Part shown: piece by piece, positions 35,660 to 47,600 of the stretch
Position numbering within the stretch: position 1 is the stretch's first letter
Layout of the letters: each line of letters opens with the position of its first letter
Assembly: GCF_901709675.1 (NCBI RefSeq)
Contig: NC_051096.1
Span: 2,693,001-2,757,000 of the forward strand
Length of the DNA stretch: 64,000 nt
Origin: Syngnathus acus
Taxonomy: Eukaryota; Chordata; Actinopteri; Syngnathiformes; Syngnathidae
Direction of reading: 5' to 3'
Program-made: the position numbers and the translations under genes
The notes under the pieces: model-generated
What the model saw: only the letters and a program-made list of their open reading frames with translations
Databases searched by the model: none
Told to the model about the DNA's origin: nothing

Positions 35660-38600
35660 GAGCCGCGTGGCACAGTGTGACCACCGGGATGACTCAGTTC
35701 CACTTTGGCAAGAACTAGGAGAGGAACCACATGATTGCTGCAGGCGTAGCGAGAGTCCACCAAACACGCGATCATAATGACAGTTGCACATAAAATCACA
35801 TGCTGAGCAGGCAGTCGGCTCCCTCGCTTTACTTTCGTTCACGTTCAAATATATCGTCTGGGCTTTCACTCCACGAGCATCCACCATGGCCTTCATGCAT
35901 CAGGGATACGATTACAAGTTTTTAGGCCGGCGCAGGACAGAGTGAGCGCTCTCTCTCTCTTCTAGGTTGATTTGGTGTGACCTGTGAACTTTAACCCCCT
36001 TCTCTCGCTTGGCAGGCTGGAGCGTCTGCAAAGGATCGTCGGCAAGGTGCAGATGGAGTCGGGCGTGTGCGAGGAGCAGCTCAACCAGGTGGAGGCGCTC
36101 TTGCAAACGGTGAGTGAGAAAAAGGCAATGCAAAAAAAAAAAGGGGAAATCCAAAGTAAAGAAGAAATCTGCATTAGAAAAAAAACCAATTATCTAATCA
36201 ATTCAAATAGTTACAATATAATCATGTTAATTCAGTTTATTTTGCACATGTAAAAAAAAATGTAAAATGAAAAAAAATGACGTGATGGTGGGACTGTCGC
36301 AGGACGTGCGACTGTTGAATTCAGGCAAACCCGCCCAGCACACGGCCGAGGTGGAGGCGGATCTGGAAAAAGGCGAGGGCATGATTCGCTTCCTCTTCAA
36401 CGACGTGCAGACGCTTAAAGACGGGCGTCACCTTCAGGCCGAACAGATGTATCGCAGGTATTAAAAAAAAAAAAAAAAAAGTCTTTAATTTAATATCTAA
36501 TTTAAATGAATCTTTTTTTGCAGGGTTTACCGCTTGCACGAGCGTCTAGTGAACCTGCGCAGTGAGTACAACCTGCGCCTCAAGTCAGGCGTGACCTTGT
36601 CGCAGGTGGCGCCGGTGCAGGTGCCCATGACGCAGGTCCACACCTCGCAAGTCCTCCAGCAGGCTCCCGTCAGGCTCCGCCCCGAGCTGGACGAGGTGAC
36701 GTTGCGCTACGTACAAGACTTGCTAGGCTGGGTGGAGGAGAACCAGCGGCGCGTGGACCAAGGCGAGTGGGGCGCTGACCTGCCCGCCGTCGAGTCGCAC
36801 CTCGGTAGCCACCGCGGCCTGCATCTCTCCGTGGAAGAGTTCCGCGCCAAGGTGGAGCGGGCCAAAGCCGATGAGGTTAGCGACCTCCTTCCGGCGCTTC
36901 CTTTATGCTAGCATGTGCGCGTTCAACTTTGAACTCTCGGCTGCAGAGTCAGGTCTCACCCGTGAGCAAGTCGGCCTACAGAGACTACCTGAGCAAACTG
37001 GACCAGCAGTACGGGAAGCTCCTGGTGAGTCAGGGGTCACACCTTACACACACACTATGTTCTGCTTTCAAATCTAACGTTGTTTTGGCTCATGTTATCT
37101 TTTTGTTTACACTTCTGTGTTCAGAACTCGTCCAAGTCTCGCCTGCGCCACCTGGATCAGCTGCACAACTTTGTCACGGCCGCCACCAAAGAGTTGATGT
37201 GGCTCAACGAGAAGGAGGAGGAGGAGGTCAACTATGACTGGAGCGAGCGCAACACCAACATGGCGGCCAAGAAGGACAACTACTCGGTAATAGGGAAAAC
37301 AATTACAAACAAATAATCACGTGACCGTTTTTTTTTTTTTTTTTGGATTACAAAAACTAAGCATTTAACCAGGGGTGTGTAGACTTTTTATAGCCACTGC
37401 CTGTGCAATCATTTGCAGGGTCTGATGCGAGAGCTGGAGCTGCGAGAGAAAAAAATGGGCACCGTGCAGGTGACGGGAGACAAGCTGCTGAAAGACGGAC
37501 ACCCCGGCAAGAAGACCATCGAGGTAAGGACGCCTCAGCCCCCGAAACGCCAACACGGTGATGTTCACACGCCGTGGTCGTCCCTTCGCAGGCCTTCACC
37601 GCCGCCCTGCAGACTCAGTGGAGCTGGATCCTCCAGCTGTGCTGCTGCATCGAAAGCCACCTGAAGGAGAACACTGCCTACTTCCAGGTGGGACATCCGT
37701 CCACTTCCTCAATTGTACATTTATATTATGATCGTCTGCATTCAAGTCTCAAATGGTCTTTGTAGTTCTTCACCGATGTGAAAGAGGCTGAGGACAAGTT
37801 GAAGAAGATGCAGGACACCATGAAGAGGAAGTACACGTGCGACCGCTCAGTCACCGTCACCAGGCTGGAGGACCTTCTGCAGGACGCTGCCGTGCGTGAA
37901 CAGTTTGAAGAACTTCCTCTGTTTCAAAATGCAAGTATCTTGGCTTCTTACGGTGTTGCCGATCGGTCTCCAGGATGAGAAAGAGCAGCTGGCAGACTTC
38001 CAAACTCACCTGGAAGGTCTGAAGCGGCGAGCCAAGAATGTGGTGCAGCTGAAACCGCGCAACCCCGCCACCGCCATCAAAAGCAAGCTGCCCATCCAGG
38101 CGGTTTGCGACTTCAAGCAAATGGAGGTAAGCAAAGTCTTGGGGTTACCAACTTTTGGGGGTCATACTATGCCCGAATGGGTTCCAGAATGTCCCAAGAA
38201 GTCCAATGAGTTGAGATCCCAACCTGCAATGGCGCCTGTGAAGCAGCAGAGGGCGCTGATGTTATCTGTTTGCAGATCACGGTCCACCGCGGAGACGAGT
38301 GCGCCCTCCTCAACAACTCACAGCCGTACAAGTGGCGAGTGCTGAACCGCCAAGGCAACGAAGCAACGGTGCCGTCAATCTGCTTCCTGGTGCCGCCCAC
38401 CAACAAGGACGCCATCAACAGTGTCGCCGGGTGAGTCGCCAAGGCGGCTTTTCAAACCCGATGAGCGCTGACCTATAGCGTCTATTGTTCTCAGATTGGA
38501 TGGGAACCTGCAGAAGCTCCAGACAATGTGGCAGGGCTTGTTTGTGGACCTGAGGACTCTGCTGTCTTGGCAGTACCTCACGCGAGACATCCATATCATC

Positions 38601-41600
38601 AAGACCTGGAACATCTCCATGGTAACGGCAACTTAAATTTGCTTCCACCAAGAATATTGATTAGTACTCATCACCACCTTTTTGCCAGTTCAAGACGCTG
38701 ACGGTGGAGGAGTACCGGCTGGCCCTGAGAAACCTGGAGCTGCACTACCAAGACTTCCTGAGAGACAGCCAGGACTCGCAGGCTTTCGGGGCCGAGGACC
38801 GCATGCAGGTGGAGTCCAGCTACAATAAAGCTAACCAGCACTACAACACGCTGGTCACCACCGCCGAACAAGGTGAGCGCATCTTCGTATTTGCTCCACG
38901 TTTGGCTGCTTTTTGTTTGCAAATTCATTTTTTATATTATTATTGAAGACCATAAAGGCATCAATCAATGACTATTTATGATTGATGATTAAGTCGACTT
39001 TTGGCTTCAAATTACAGGCTACGTGCCACCCAAGACAGGTAAGGTGCTTGACTACATCCAAGTGTCACCCAGTGGGTGTCCTCGTCAGTGTGTGTTGTTG
39101 TCTGGGCCGGTGTGTGTCAGTGTGTACAAGTAATGTGTGTGTGTGTGTTGTATCCTCTTGTGCTTCCAAGTTCATGCATTCCTCTCCAATCATCATCATT
39201 ATCTTCACTGATTTTTCTCTTAACCGCACTCGTCATGGCTTTGAATGTCAAAGAACCTCCAGACGGAGGAGCGTCTAATCACGCATGAAGTCAGTTGACG
39301 ACTGACGGATCGAATCTCTCACATGACTTAACGTGAATGAAGGGCATGTTTAATCCCGTTCAAATGATTTTTTCCTTCAACGTCAGGATGAATTTTATCG
39401 TCGGATGCTGAAGTGCTCGTTTTTTTTCCATCCCACCAGGAGAGCAGGACGAGTCTGTGTGCAGGATTTACCTGAACAAACTCAAGGACCTCCGCCTGAG
39501 GCTGGAGGGCTGCGAGAACCGAACGGTGACGCGACTTCGCCAGCTCGCCGAGAAAGAACCGCTCAAAGCCTGCGCCGTGAAGACCACTGAGCAGATGGTG
39601 AGAATCTTAAATCGACTTCTTCTCCTGACCGCCTCCACAATCCTCCATCCTGCTGGCAGAAAGTCCAAACCGAGCTGGAAGGCTTGAAGAAAGAACTGAA
39701 CTCCATCACTGAGAAGACGGAGGAGGTTCTTGCTTCGTCTCAAGCGTCCGGCCCCTTGTTGCGCTCCGAACTGGACAGCACGCAAAAGAAGATGGACCAC
39801 GTCTACAGCCTGTCGGCTATCTATCTGGACAAGTAAGCCCTCCGCCCCCAAAAATCGTCGTCCCGGTACTGACGTTCCTTTTCTCAGGCTGAAGGCCATC
39901 GACGTGGTGATCAGGAACACCAACGATGCCGAGGAGACGCTGAAAAGCTACGAGACTCGATTGCTGGCCGTCCACAGAGTCCCGACGGAGGAGAAGGAGG
40001 CGGACAAGCAGCAGAGCCAGATCAAGGTAGTCCCCGAATATCTGCTTGGCGGTTTATCTTTTAGCTTTAATTCTGACGACTCTTGTCCACCAGAAAATGC
40101 AAACGGAATCTGAAGCAGACCAGGCTGTGTTCGACCGTATGGCGGACGAGCTCAAGCGGGCGTCAAGCGTCCACGATAAGATGACGCGCGTCCATAGCGA
40201 GCGAGACGCCGAGCTGGAACGCTACCGCCAACTAGTGGCCGGCCTGCAGGAGCGCTGGCAGTCTGTGCTGGCTCAGCTGGAGATCCGAAAACAGGAGCTG
40301 GAGCTGCTCCGGCGCCGCATGAGCTCCTACCGCGACAGCTACGAGTGGCTCATGCGATGGCTGGCGGATGCTAGGCGTCGCCAGGAGCAAGTCCAGACGC
40401 TGCCCGTCGGCGACGGAGCGGCGCTGAAGGAGCAACTCGCCGAGGAGAAGGTACTTCAAAAGTCAGCTCTCGACGGCCATCGATACCAAAAAGTGGACGT
40501 CTATCGTAACAGGACGCTTTTTGATACATCGGGTTTACTTTTTGACTCGTGCAGAAACTCCTGGACGAGATCGAGAAGAACAAGGACAAGATCGACAAGT
40601 GTCAGACAAATGCCAAAGACTACATTGACTCCGTCAAGGTGTGTGTGTGTGGACGCGGTTGGTGTGTGAAGTCAGAATGAAACGACTCAGGTCCTTTGTC
40701 CTTGTAGGATTACGAGCTTCAGCTCCTGACCTACAAAGCCCTGCAGGACCCCCCTGCCTCGCCGCTGAAGAAGCCCAAAATGGAGTGCGCCTCCGATGAC
40801 ATCATCCAAGAGGCAGGTTTTTATCGTGCAATCAACAAAACGTGAAAGTTGCTCAACGCCGTCCCCGCTTTGCGTCTCTCGCAGTACGTGACGCTGCGAA
40901 CCCGCTACAGCGAGCTCATGACGCTCGTCACCCAGTACATCAAGTTCATCACGGACGCACGGCGCCGCCTAGAGGATGACGAGGTAATGACATGCTCTCA
41001 TGTGACGGGGAAATGCAATTGCTCCATTTACAAATATGGCATATCTGTTTTGCACGATGAAATCCAAAGAGCAGAATCTCCGACATCACATCCCAACTTT
41101 CTCATTCACTCTCAAGGCGTCACGCAGACTCCTCACGCTTTGCTTTTCTACTCTCAAAAATGTCCTTATCACTCACCGGCTTGTTTCTTTTTGCTTGACT
41201 TGCCTGCTCCGTTGGTTGTTTCCCACTTTGACTTTCTCCTAACATTTTAACTCCTTTTTTTTCAATCCTCATTTCTTTTTTTGACCCGCCTGCCAGCGCT
41301 TTGTCACGATGAATGCTAATCATACCAGACCGCAGAGACCAAGCAGGTACTTCTAAAGACATCTTTCATTGCCAGAGGGGAAGGTTCAGGATTTGAATGC
41401 TCAAATGAGCCGACACGTGATTTTACCTCTGATTGGTTATTACCCCCCCCCATTTAATTTTGCCAAGTAATTTGAATGCTGAACCTTCTTTGAGCTGTCA
41501 ATCATGTCTGTCCAATCATTTGTCTTGTTTGACATGGAAACATCTTGTGTTGGATTTACATCAGTTTGTTTTTACTTGCGATTTAGTATCATTCCAGTAC

Positions 41601-44600
41601 CTTTTTCCAAACTAGCTATTTAACTAGCGTGTTGGACATTTCATATCGTTTTTATAATGTCCTACCATGGAATAAATTAGCGAACAAACTTCACACTTCA
41701 TGAAGATCATCTGGTTTATGCCTCATTACGTCCAAGTGGGTACATGGTGATTGTGTGTCCTGAAATTATTTTTGTTTGACAAAAAAACATTTTTTTTGCG
41801 TCACTGTTTTCAAATAGTTGTGTAACTCCACGCCTGATTGTTTGCAAATGCAGAAAACATCCGAGAAGCTGAAAGAAGCCGAGCGGAAGAGGCTGGCCGA
41901 GATCCAAGCTGAGTTGGACAAACAGAAGCAGCTGGCTGAAGCTCACGCTCAGTCGGTGGCCAAGGCCGAGCGAGAGGCCGAGGCTCTCAAGCTGAAGATG
42001 AAAGAGGAGGCTGGAAAGCGACAAGATGTCGCCGTGGACGCCGAGAAGCAGAAGCAAAACATCCAGCAGGAGCTGCAACAGCTTAAGAGTCTGTCGGAGC
42101 AGGAGATCAAGACCAAGAACCTTCAGTTAGAAGATGCTCTGATAAGCCGGACGAGGATTGAGGAGGAGATACGCATCATCCGACTCCAGCTGGAGACCAC
42201 CATCAACCAGAAGAGCACGGCCGACGTGGAGCTTCAGCAGCTTCGCGACCGAGCCGCCGATGCCGAGAAGCTGCGTAAAGCTGCTCAGGAAGAAGCCGAG
42301 AGGCTTCGGAAGCAGGTGGCCGAAGAGACTCAGAAGAAGAAGAATGCGGAAGATGAGCTGAAGCGCAAAGCCGAGGCGGAGAAGGAGGCCTCCAAGCAGA
42401 AGCAGAAGGCCCTGGATGACCTGAACAAGTTCAAGATGCAAGCGGAGGAGGCAGAGCGGCGCATGAAGCAGGCAGAGGACGAGAAGCTCCGGCAGGTCAA
42501 GGTGGTGGAGGAGGTGGCGCAGAAGAGCGCCGCTGCCCAGTTGCAAAGCACCTCCAAAACCTTCAATGAGAGAGCCAGCAAACTTGAGGAGTCCCTCAAG
42601 AAAGAGCAAGGTACCGTGCTCCAATTGCAGGAAGAAGCCGAAAAGCTCCGCCAACAGCAAGAGGAGGCCAGTAAAGCTCGGGAAGAGGCGGAAAAGGAGC
42701 TGGAGATGTGGAGGCAAAAGGCCAACGAGGCTCTACGCTTGAGGTTGCAAGCCGAGGAGGAAGCCCAGAGGAAGAGCCAGGCGCAGGAGGAAGCAGAGAG
42801 GCAGAAAGTGGAGGCCGAGCGTGACGCCAAGAAAAAAGCAAAGGCCGAGGAGGCCGCTCTGAAACAGAAGGAGAACGCCGAGAAAGAACTGGACAAGCAA
42901 AGGACTTTCGCCGAGCAGATCGCCCAGCAGAAACTGTCAGCCGAGCAAGAATGCATCCGGCTGAAGGCCGACTTTGAACACGCCGAGCAACAGAGGAACC
43001 TCCTGGACAGTGAGCTCCAACGTCTGAAGAATGAAGTCAACGCCGCCGAAAACCAGAGAAAGAAGCTGGAGGAGGAGCTCGCCAAGGTCCGAAGCGAAAT
43101 GGATGCTCTTCTCCAGATGAAGATGAAAGCAGAGAAGGAGACGCTGTCCACCACGGAAAAGACCAAGCAACTTCTTGAGTCGGAAGTCCTGAAAATGAAA
43201 CAACTTGCGGACGAAGCCACCAGGCTGAGGTCTGTCGCCGAGGAGGCCAAGAAGCAGAGGCAGCTCGCAGAGGATGAGGCGGCCAAACAACGGGCCGAAG
43301 CCGAGAAGATCCTCAAGGAGAAACTCGCCGCCATCAACGAGGCGACCCGTCTCAAGACGGAAGCCGAGATTGCCCTGAAGGCCAAAGAGGCTGAGAATGA
43401 AAGGCTGAAGAGACAAGCTGAGGATGAAGCCTACCAGAGGAAGCTTCTGGAGGATCAAGCAACTCAGCACAAACAAGATATTGCCGAGAAGATGCAACAT
43501 CTGCAGAGCTCCTCAAACACTGAATTGGAGCGACAGAAGACCATCATTGAGGAAACGCTCAGGCAGAGAAAAGTGGTGGAGGAGGAGATCCACATCATCA
43601 GGATCAACTTTGAGAAGGCCTCAAAAGAGAAATCAGATTTAGAAAACGAATTAAAGAAGCTGAAAGCAATTGCAGACGACACGCAGAAGAGCAAACTGAA
43701 AGCCGAGAAGGAAGCCGAAACGCTGAAACGTCTCGCCGCCGATGAGGAGAAGAAGCGGAAGGAAGCTGAGGAGAAGGTTAAGAAGATCACAGCAGCCGAG
43801 GAAGAGGCGGCGCGGCAATGCAAAGCTGCCCAGGAGGAGGTAGAACGTCTGAAGAAGAAAGCGGAGGAAGCCAACAAGCACCGAGAAAAAGCAGAGAAGG
43901 ACGCCAAGCAGCAGGTGATCCTGGCCAAGGAGGCCGCGCAGAAATGCAGCGCCGCGGAGCAAAAAGCTCAAGATGTCCTCAGCAAAAACAAAGAGGGCGA
44001 CCTCGCTCAGGAGAAGCTCAAGGAAGAGTTTGAGAATGCCCAGAAACTTGCCCGAGAAGCTGAGAAAGCTAAAGAGAAAGCAGAGAAAGAGGCGGCGCTG
44101 CTCCGCCAGAAAGCCGAGGAGGCCGAGAAGAAGAAAAAAGCCGCTGAGGACGAAGCCGCCAAGCAGGCCAAAGCTCAGAAGGACGCCGAGAAACTGAGGA
44201 AAGAAGCCGAAAAGGAGGCCACCAAGCGAGCCGAAGCCGAGGCGGCCGCTCTCAAACAGAAGCAGCAGGCCGACGCCGAGATGAACAAGCACAAGAAGGA
44301 GGCGGAGCAAGCGCTCAAGCAGAAGTCCCAGGTGGAGAAGGAACTGTCCACTATCAAACTGCAGCTGGATAAAACCGACAAACAGAAGACAGTTTTGGAC
44401 GACGAGCTCCAGCGGGTGAAGGGCGAGGTCAACGACGCCGTCAAACAGAAAGCGCAGGTAGAGGATGAACTTTCCAAAGTCCGGATTCAGATGGAGGAGC
44501 TTCTCAAGCTTAAGATTAAAATTGAGAGTGAAAACAAACGTCTGATGCAGAAGGACAAAGATAACACAAAGAAGCTGCTCGCCGATGAAGCCGAGAGGAT

Positions 44601-47600
44601 GAAGCTCTTAGCCGAGGAAGCGGCTCGCCTCAGTGCCGAGGCCGAGGAAGCCTCCAAACTCAGAAAAACCGCAGAGTCGGACTTGGCCGAACAAAGGGTG
44701 CTTGCAGAGAAAATGCTCAAGGAAAAAATGCAGGCCATCCAAGAGGCTACAAAGTTGAAAGCAGAGGCAGAAGATCTCCAAAAGCAGAAGGACAAAGCAC
44801 AGGAGGCGGCTAAGAAACTCCTGGAGGACAAGCAGCAGATCCAGCAGCGGCTGGACCAGGAGACCGAAGGCTTCCAGAAATCCCTGGAGGCCGAGAGAAA
44901 AAGGAAACAGGAAGTGTCAGCCGAGGCGGACAAGTTGAAGCAGAAGGTAAAAGAGCTCAGCGACGCTCAGGCCAAAGCCCAGGAGGAGGTCAAGAAGTTC
45001 AAGAAGCAGGCGGATGAGGCCAAAGGTCGTCTGGAAGACTCGCAACAGAAAGCCACCGAGACTGTGGTGCAAAAGCTGGAGACTCAGCGGCTGCAGAGCA
45101 CCAAAGAGGCCGACGACCTCAAGAAAGCCATCGCCGACCTGGAGAAAGAGCGAGCGAAGCTGAAGAAAGAGGCAGAGGAGCTTCAGAAGAACTCCAAAGA
45201 GGTAAGGTTGAAAAGAATACTCAATACTGAAGTCACTGTTTTGTTTGACTGGTTCTTTTGTTGTTTTTCTAGATGGCCATTGCCCAACAAGAGCAAATTG
45301 AGCAACAGAAGGTCATTCTCCAAAAGACCTTCCTCACCGAGAAAGAACTGCTATTAAAAAGAGAGAAGGAAGTAGAAGATGAGAAAAAGAAGCTGGAAAA
45401 ACAGTTCAAGGATGAAGTGAGCAGGGCCAAGGCGCTTAAAGAGGAGCAGGATCGCCAACAAAAACTGATGGAAGATGAGAGGAAGAAGCTACAGGCCATC
45501 ATGGATGACGCCTTGAAGAAGCAGAAGGAAGCTGAGGCAGAGATGAAGAAGAAGCAGAAGGAAATGGAGGTCCTTGAAAAGAAAAGCAATGAACAAGAGA
45601 AGCTGTTGGGAGAGGAGAACAAAAAGCTAAGGGAGAAACTCAACAATCTTGAAGTAGCATCCAAAGAAATTGTATCGAAAAGAAATGAAATTGAGGTCCA
45701 GCCGGAGAAGGACGTCGGGGAACAGTTAGTCTCTGCCACAGTGTCGGTCACAACAAAGAAAGTATTCAACGGCTCTGAAGTTGATGGGAAGAAGATAGAG
45801 TCACCTTGGGCCTTTGATGGAATAAGAGATAAGGTTCCTGCTGAGAGGCTTCATGAGATTGGTGTCCTGACCAAAAAGGAACTGGACAAACTGAAGAAGG
45901 GTAAAGTCTCAGTGCAAGATCTCGCAAAGACAGACAAGCTCCTCTCGTGTCTTAAGGGTCAGAGCTGCATTGGTGGCATCTTGACTCCCTCAAAGGAGAA
46001 AGTGAGCGTTTATCAGGCCATGAAGGACAACAAGATCACGCCCGAGACAGCCGCAATGTTGCTGGAAGCTCAAGCAGCTTCTGGCTACCTCGTCGATCCC
46101 GTTCAAAACAAACGTCTATCTGTAGACCAGGCTGTTAAGGAGCAGTTGATCGGCCCAGAACTTCACGATAAAATGCTGTCTGCTGAGAGAGCTGCCACGG
46201 GCTTCAAAGATCCTTACACGGGAGACAAGATCTCCCTATTTGAGGCCATGAAGAAAGGTCTGATTGAGAAGGAGCCGGCCACCAAGTTCTTGGACGTGCA
46301 GCTTGCCACCGGAGGCATCATCGACCCTATCAACAGCCATCGAGTCCCGCTGCAGACCGCCTACAAGCAGGGGCAGTTTGATGCCGACATGAACAAACAA
46401 ATCCCGGACTACAAGTTGTTTGTGGAACCAAGCACCCAGGAGACGATGACCTACAAGCAGCTATTGGATAAATGCACCAAGGATGAAGGTTCAGGGTTGA
46501 TGATTCTACCCGTGACTGAAAAAGCATCCCAAAGCGAGAGAACCTACACGGACGCTGAGATGAAAGAAGTGTTGAGCAAGTCCAACGTGGACGTACCCTT
46601 TGGCAGGTTCAAAGGAAAGACGGTAACCATTTGGGAAGTGATCAACTCGGAGTATTTCACAGAAGAGCAACGACGAGAGCTGATCCGCCAATACAAGACG
46701 GGCAAGATCACGGTGGAGAAGATCATTAAAATCGTTATCACCGTTGTGGAGGACAAGGAGAAGAACAATGAGAATGTGTTGAATGGTCTCAGGACCTCTG
46801 TGCCAGCCAGTGAACTTCTGGAGTCCAAGGTTATAAGCAAAGACGTCTTCAACAAGCTAAGTAACGGCAAAATCACCATCAAGGAGATCTCAGAGATGGA
46901 TCCTGTGAAGAAAGCACTCCAAGGAACACCTAGCATCGCAGGACTGTTTAACGAACCCACCAAGGAGAAAATGCCTTTCTATCAAGCCATGAAGAAAGAC
47001 CTGCTCTCACCCGAGACAGCCATTAATTATCTGGAGGCTCAAGCAGCTACTGGCTTCATAATCGATCCTGTCAAAAATGAACGGATGCCTGTCGATGAAG
47101 CCGTCAAGTCCGGCTTGGTGGGCCCAGAACTGCACGAGCGACTGCTATCTGCGGAGCGAGCAGTCAGTGGCTACAAAGATCCATACTCCGGCAAGAAGGT
47201 GTCTCTGTTTGAAGCCATGAATAAAGGTCTCCTCAAAAGGGACAATGGCATCCGTTTGTTAGAGGCACAACTCTCCACCGGCGGAATTATTGACCCGGTT
47301 AAAAGCTACCGCATCCCACACGAGGTTGCCTGCAAACGTGGCTATTTTGACGAGGAAACCAGCAAAACCTTGAGCAAGACCGCCGACGAGACCAAGGTCT
47401 TCCACGATCCCAACACGCAGGAGTATGCCACCTATGCACAGTTGATGAAGAAATGCATCTCCGACAAGGAAACTGGACTTCCCTTACTCCCCCTCTCAAA
47501 GAAGGCTCCCAAGCCCAAAGAGGATCAACAGATTACAGAGGCCAAAACCAAAGAGGTGTTGAACCAGAATACCATGGAACTGGACTATGGACCTTTCAAA

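Noticed and set aside
35303-35896. 197-aa minus-strand ORF
   Set aside because: It reads through the 44-base poly-A tract as a Phe run and overlaps a plectin exon. It is not a gene.
42330-43385. 351-aa and similar minus-strand ORFs across the rod exon
   Set aside because: These are complement shadows of the Ala/Glu/Lys/Gln-rich coiled coil (Ser/Ala/Leu/Phe-rich products). The + strand is clear plectin rod.
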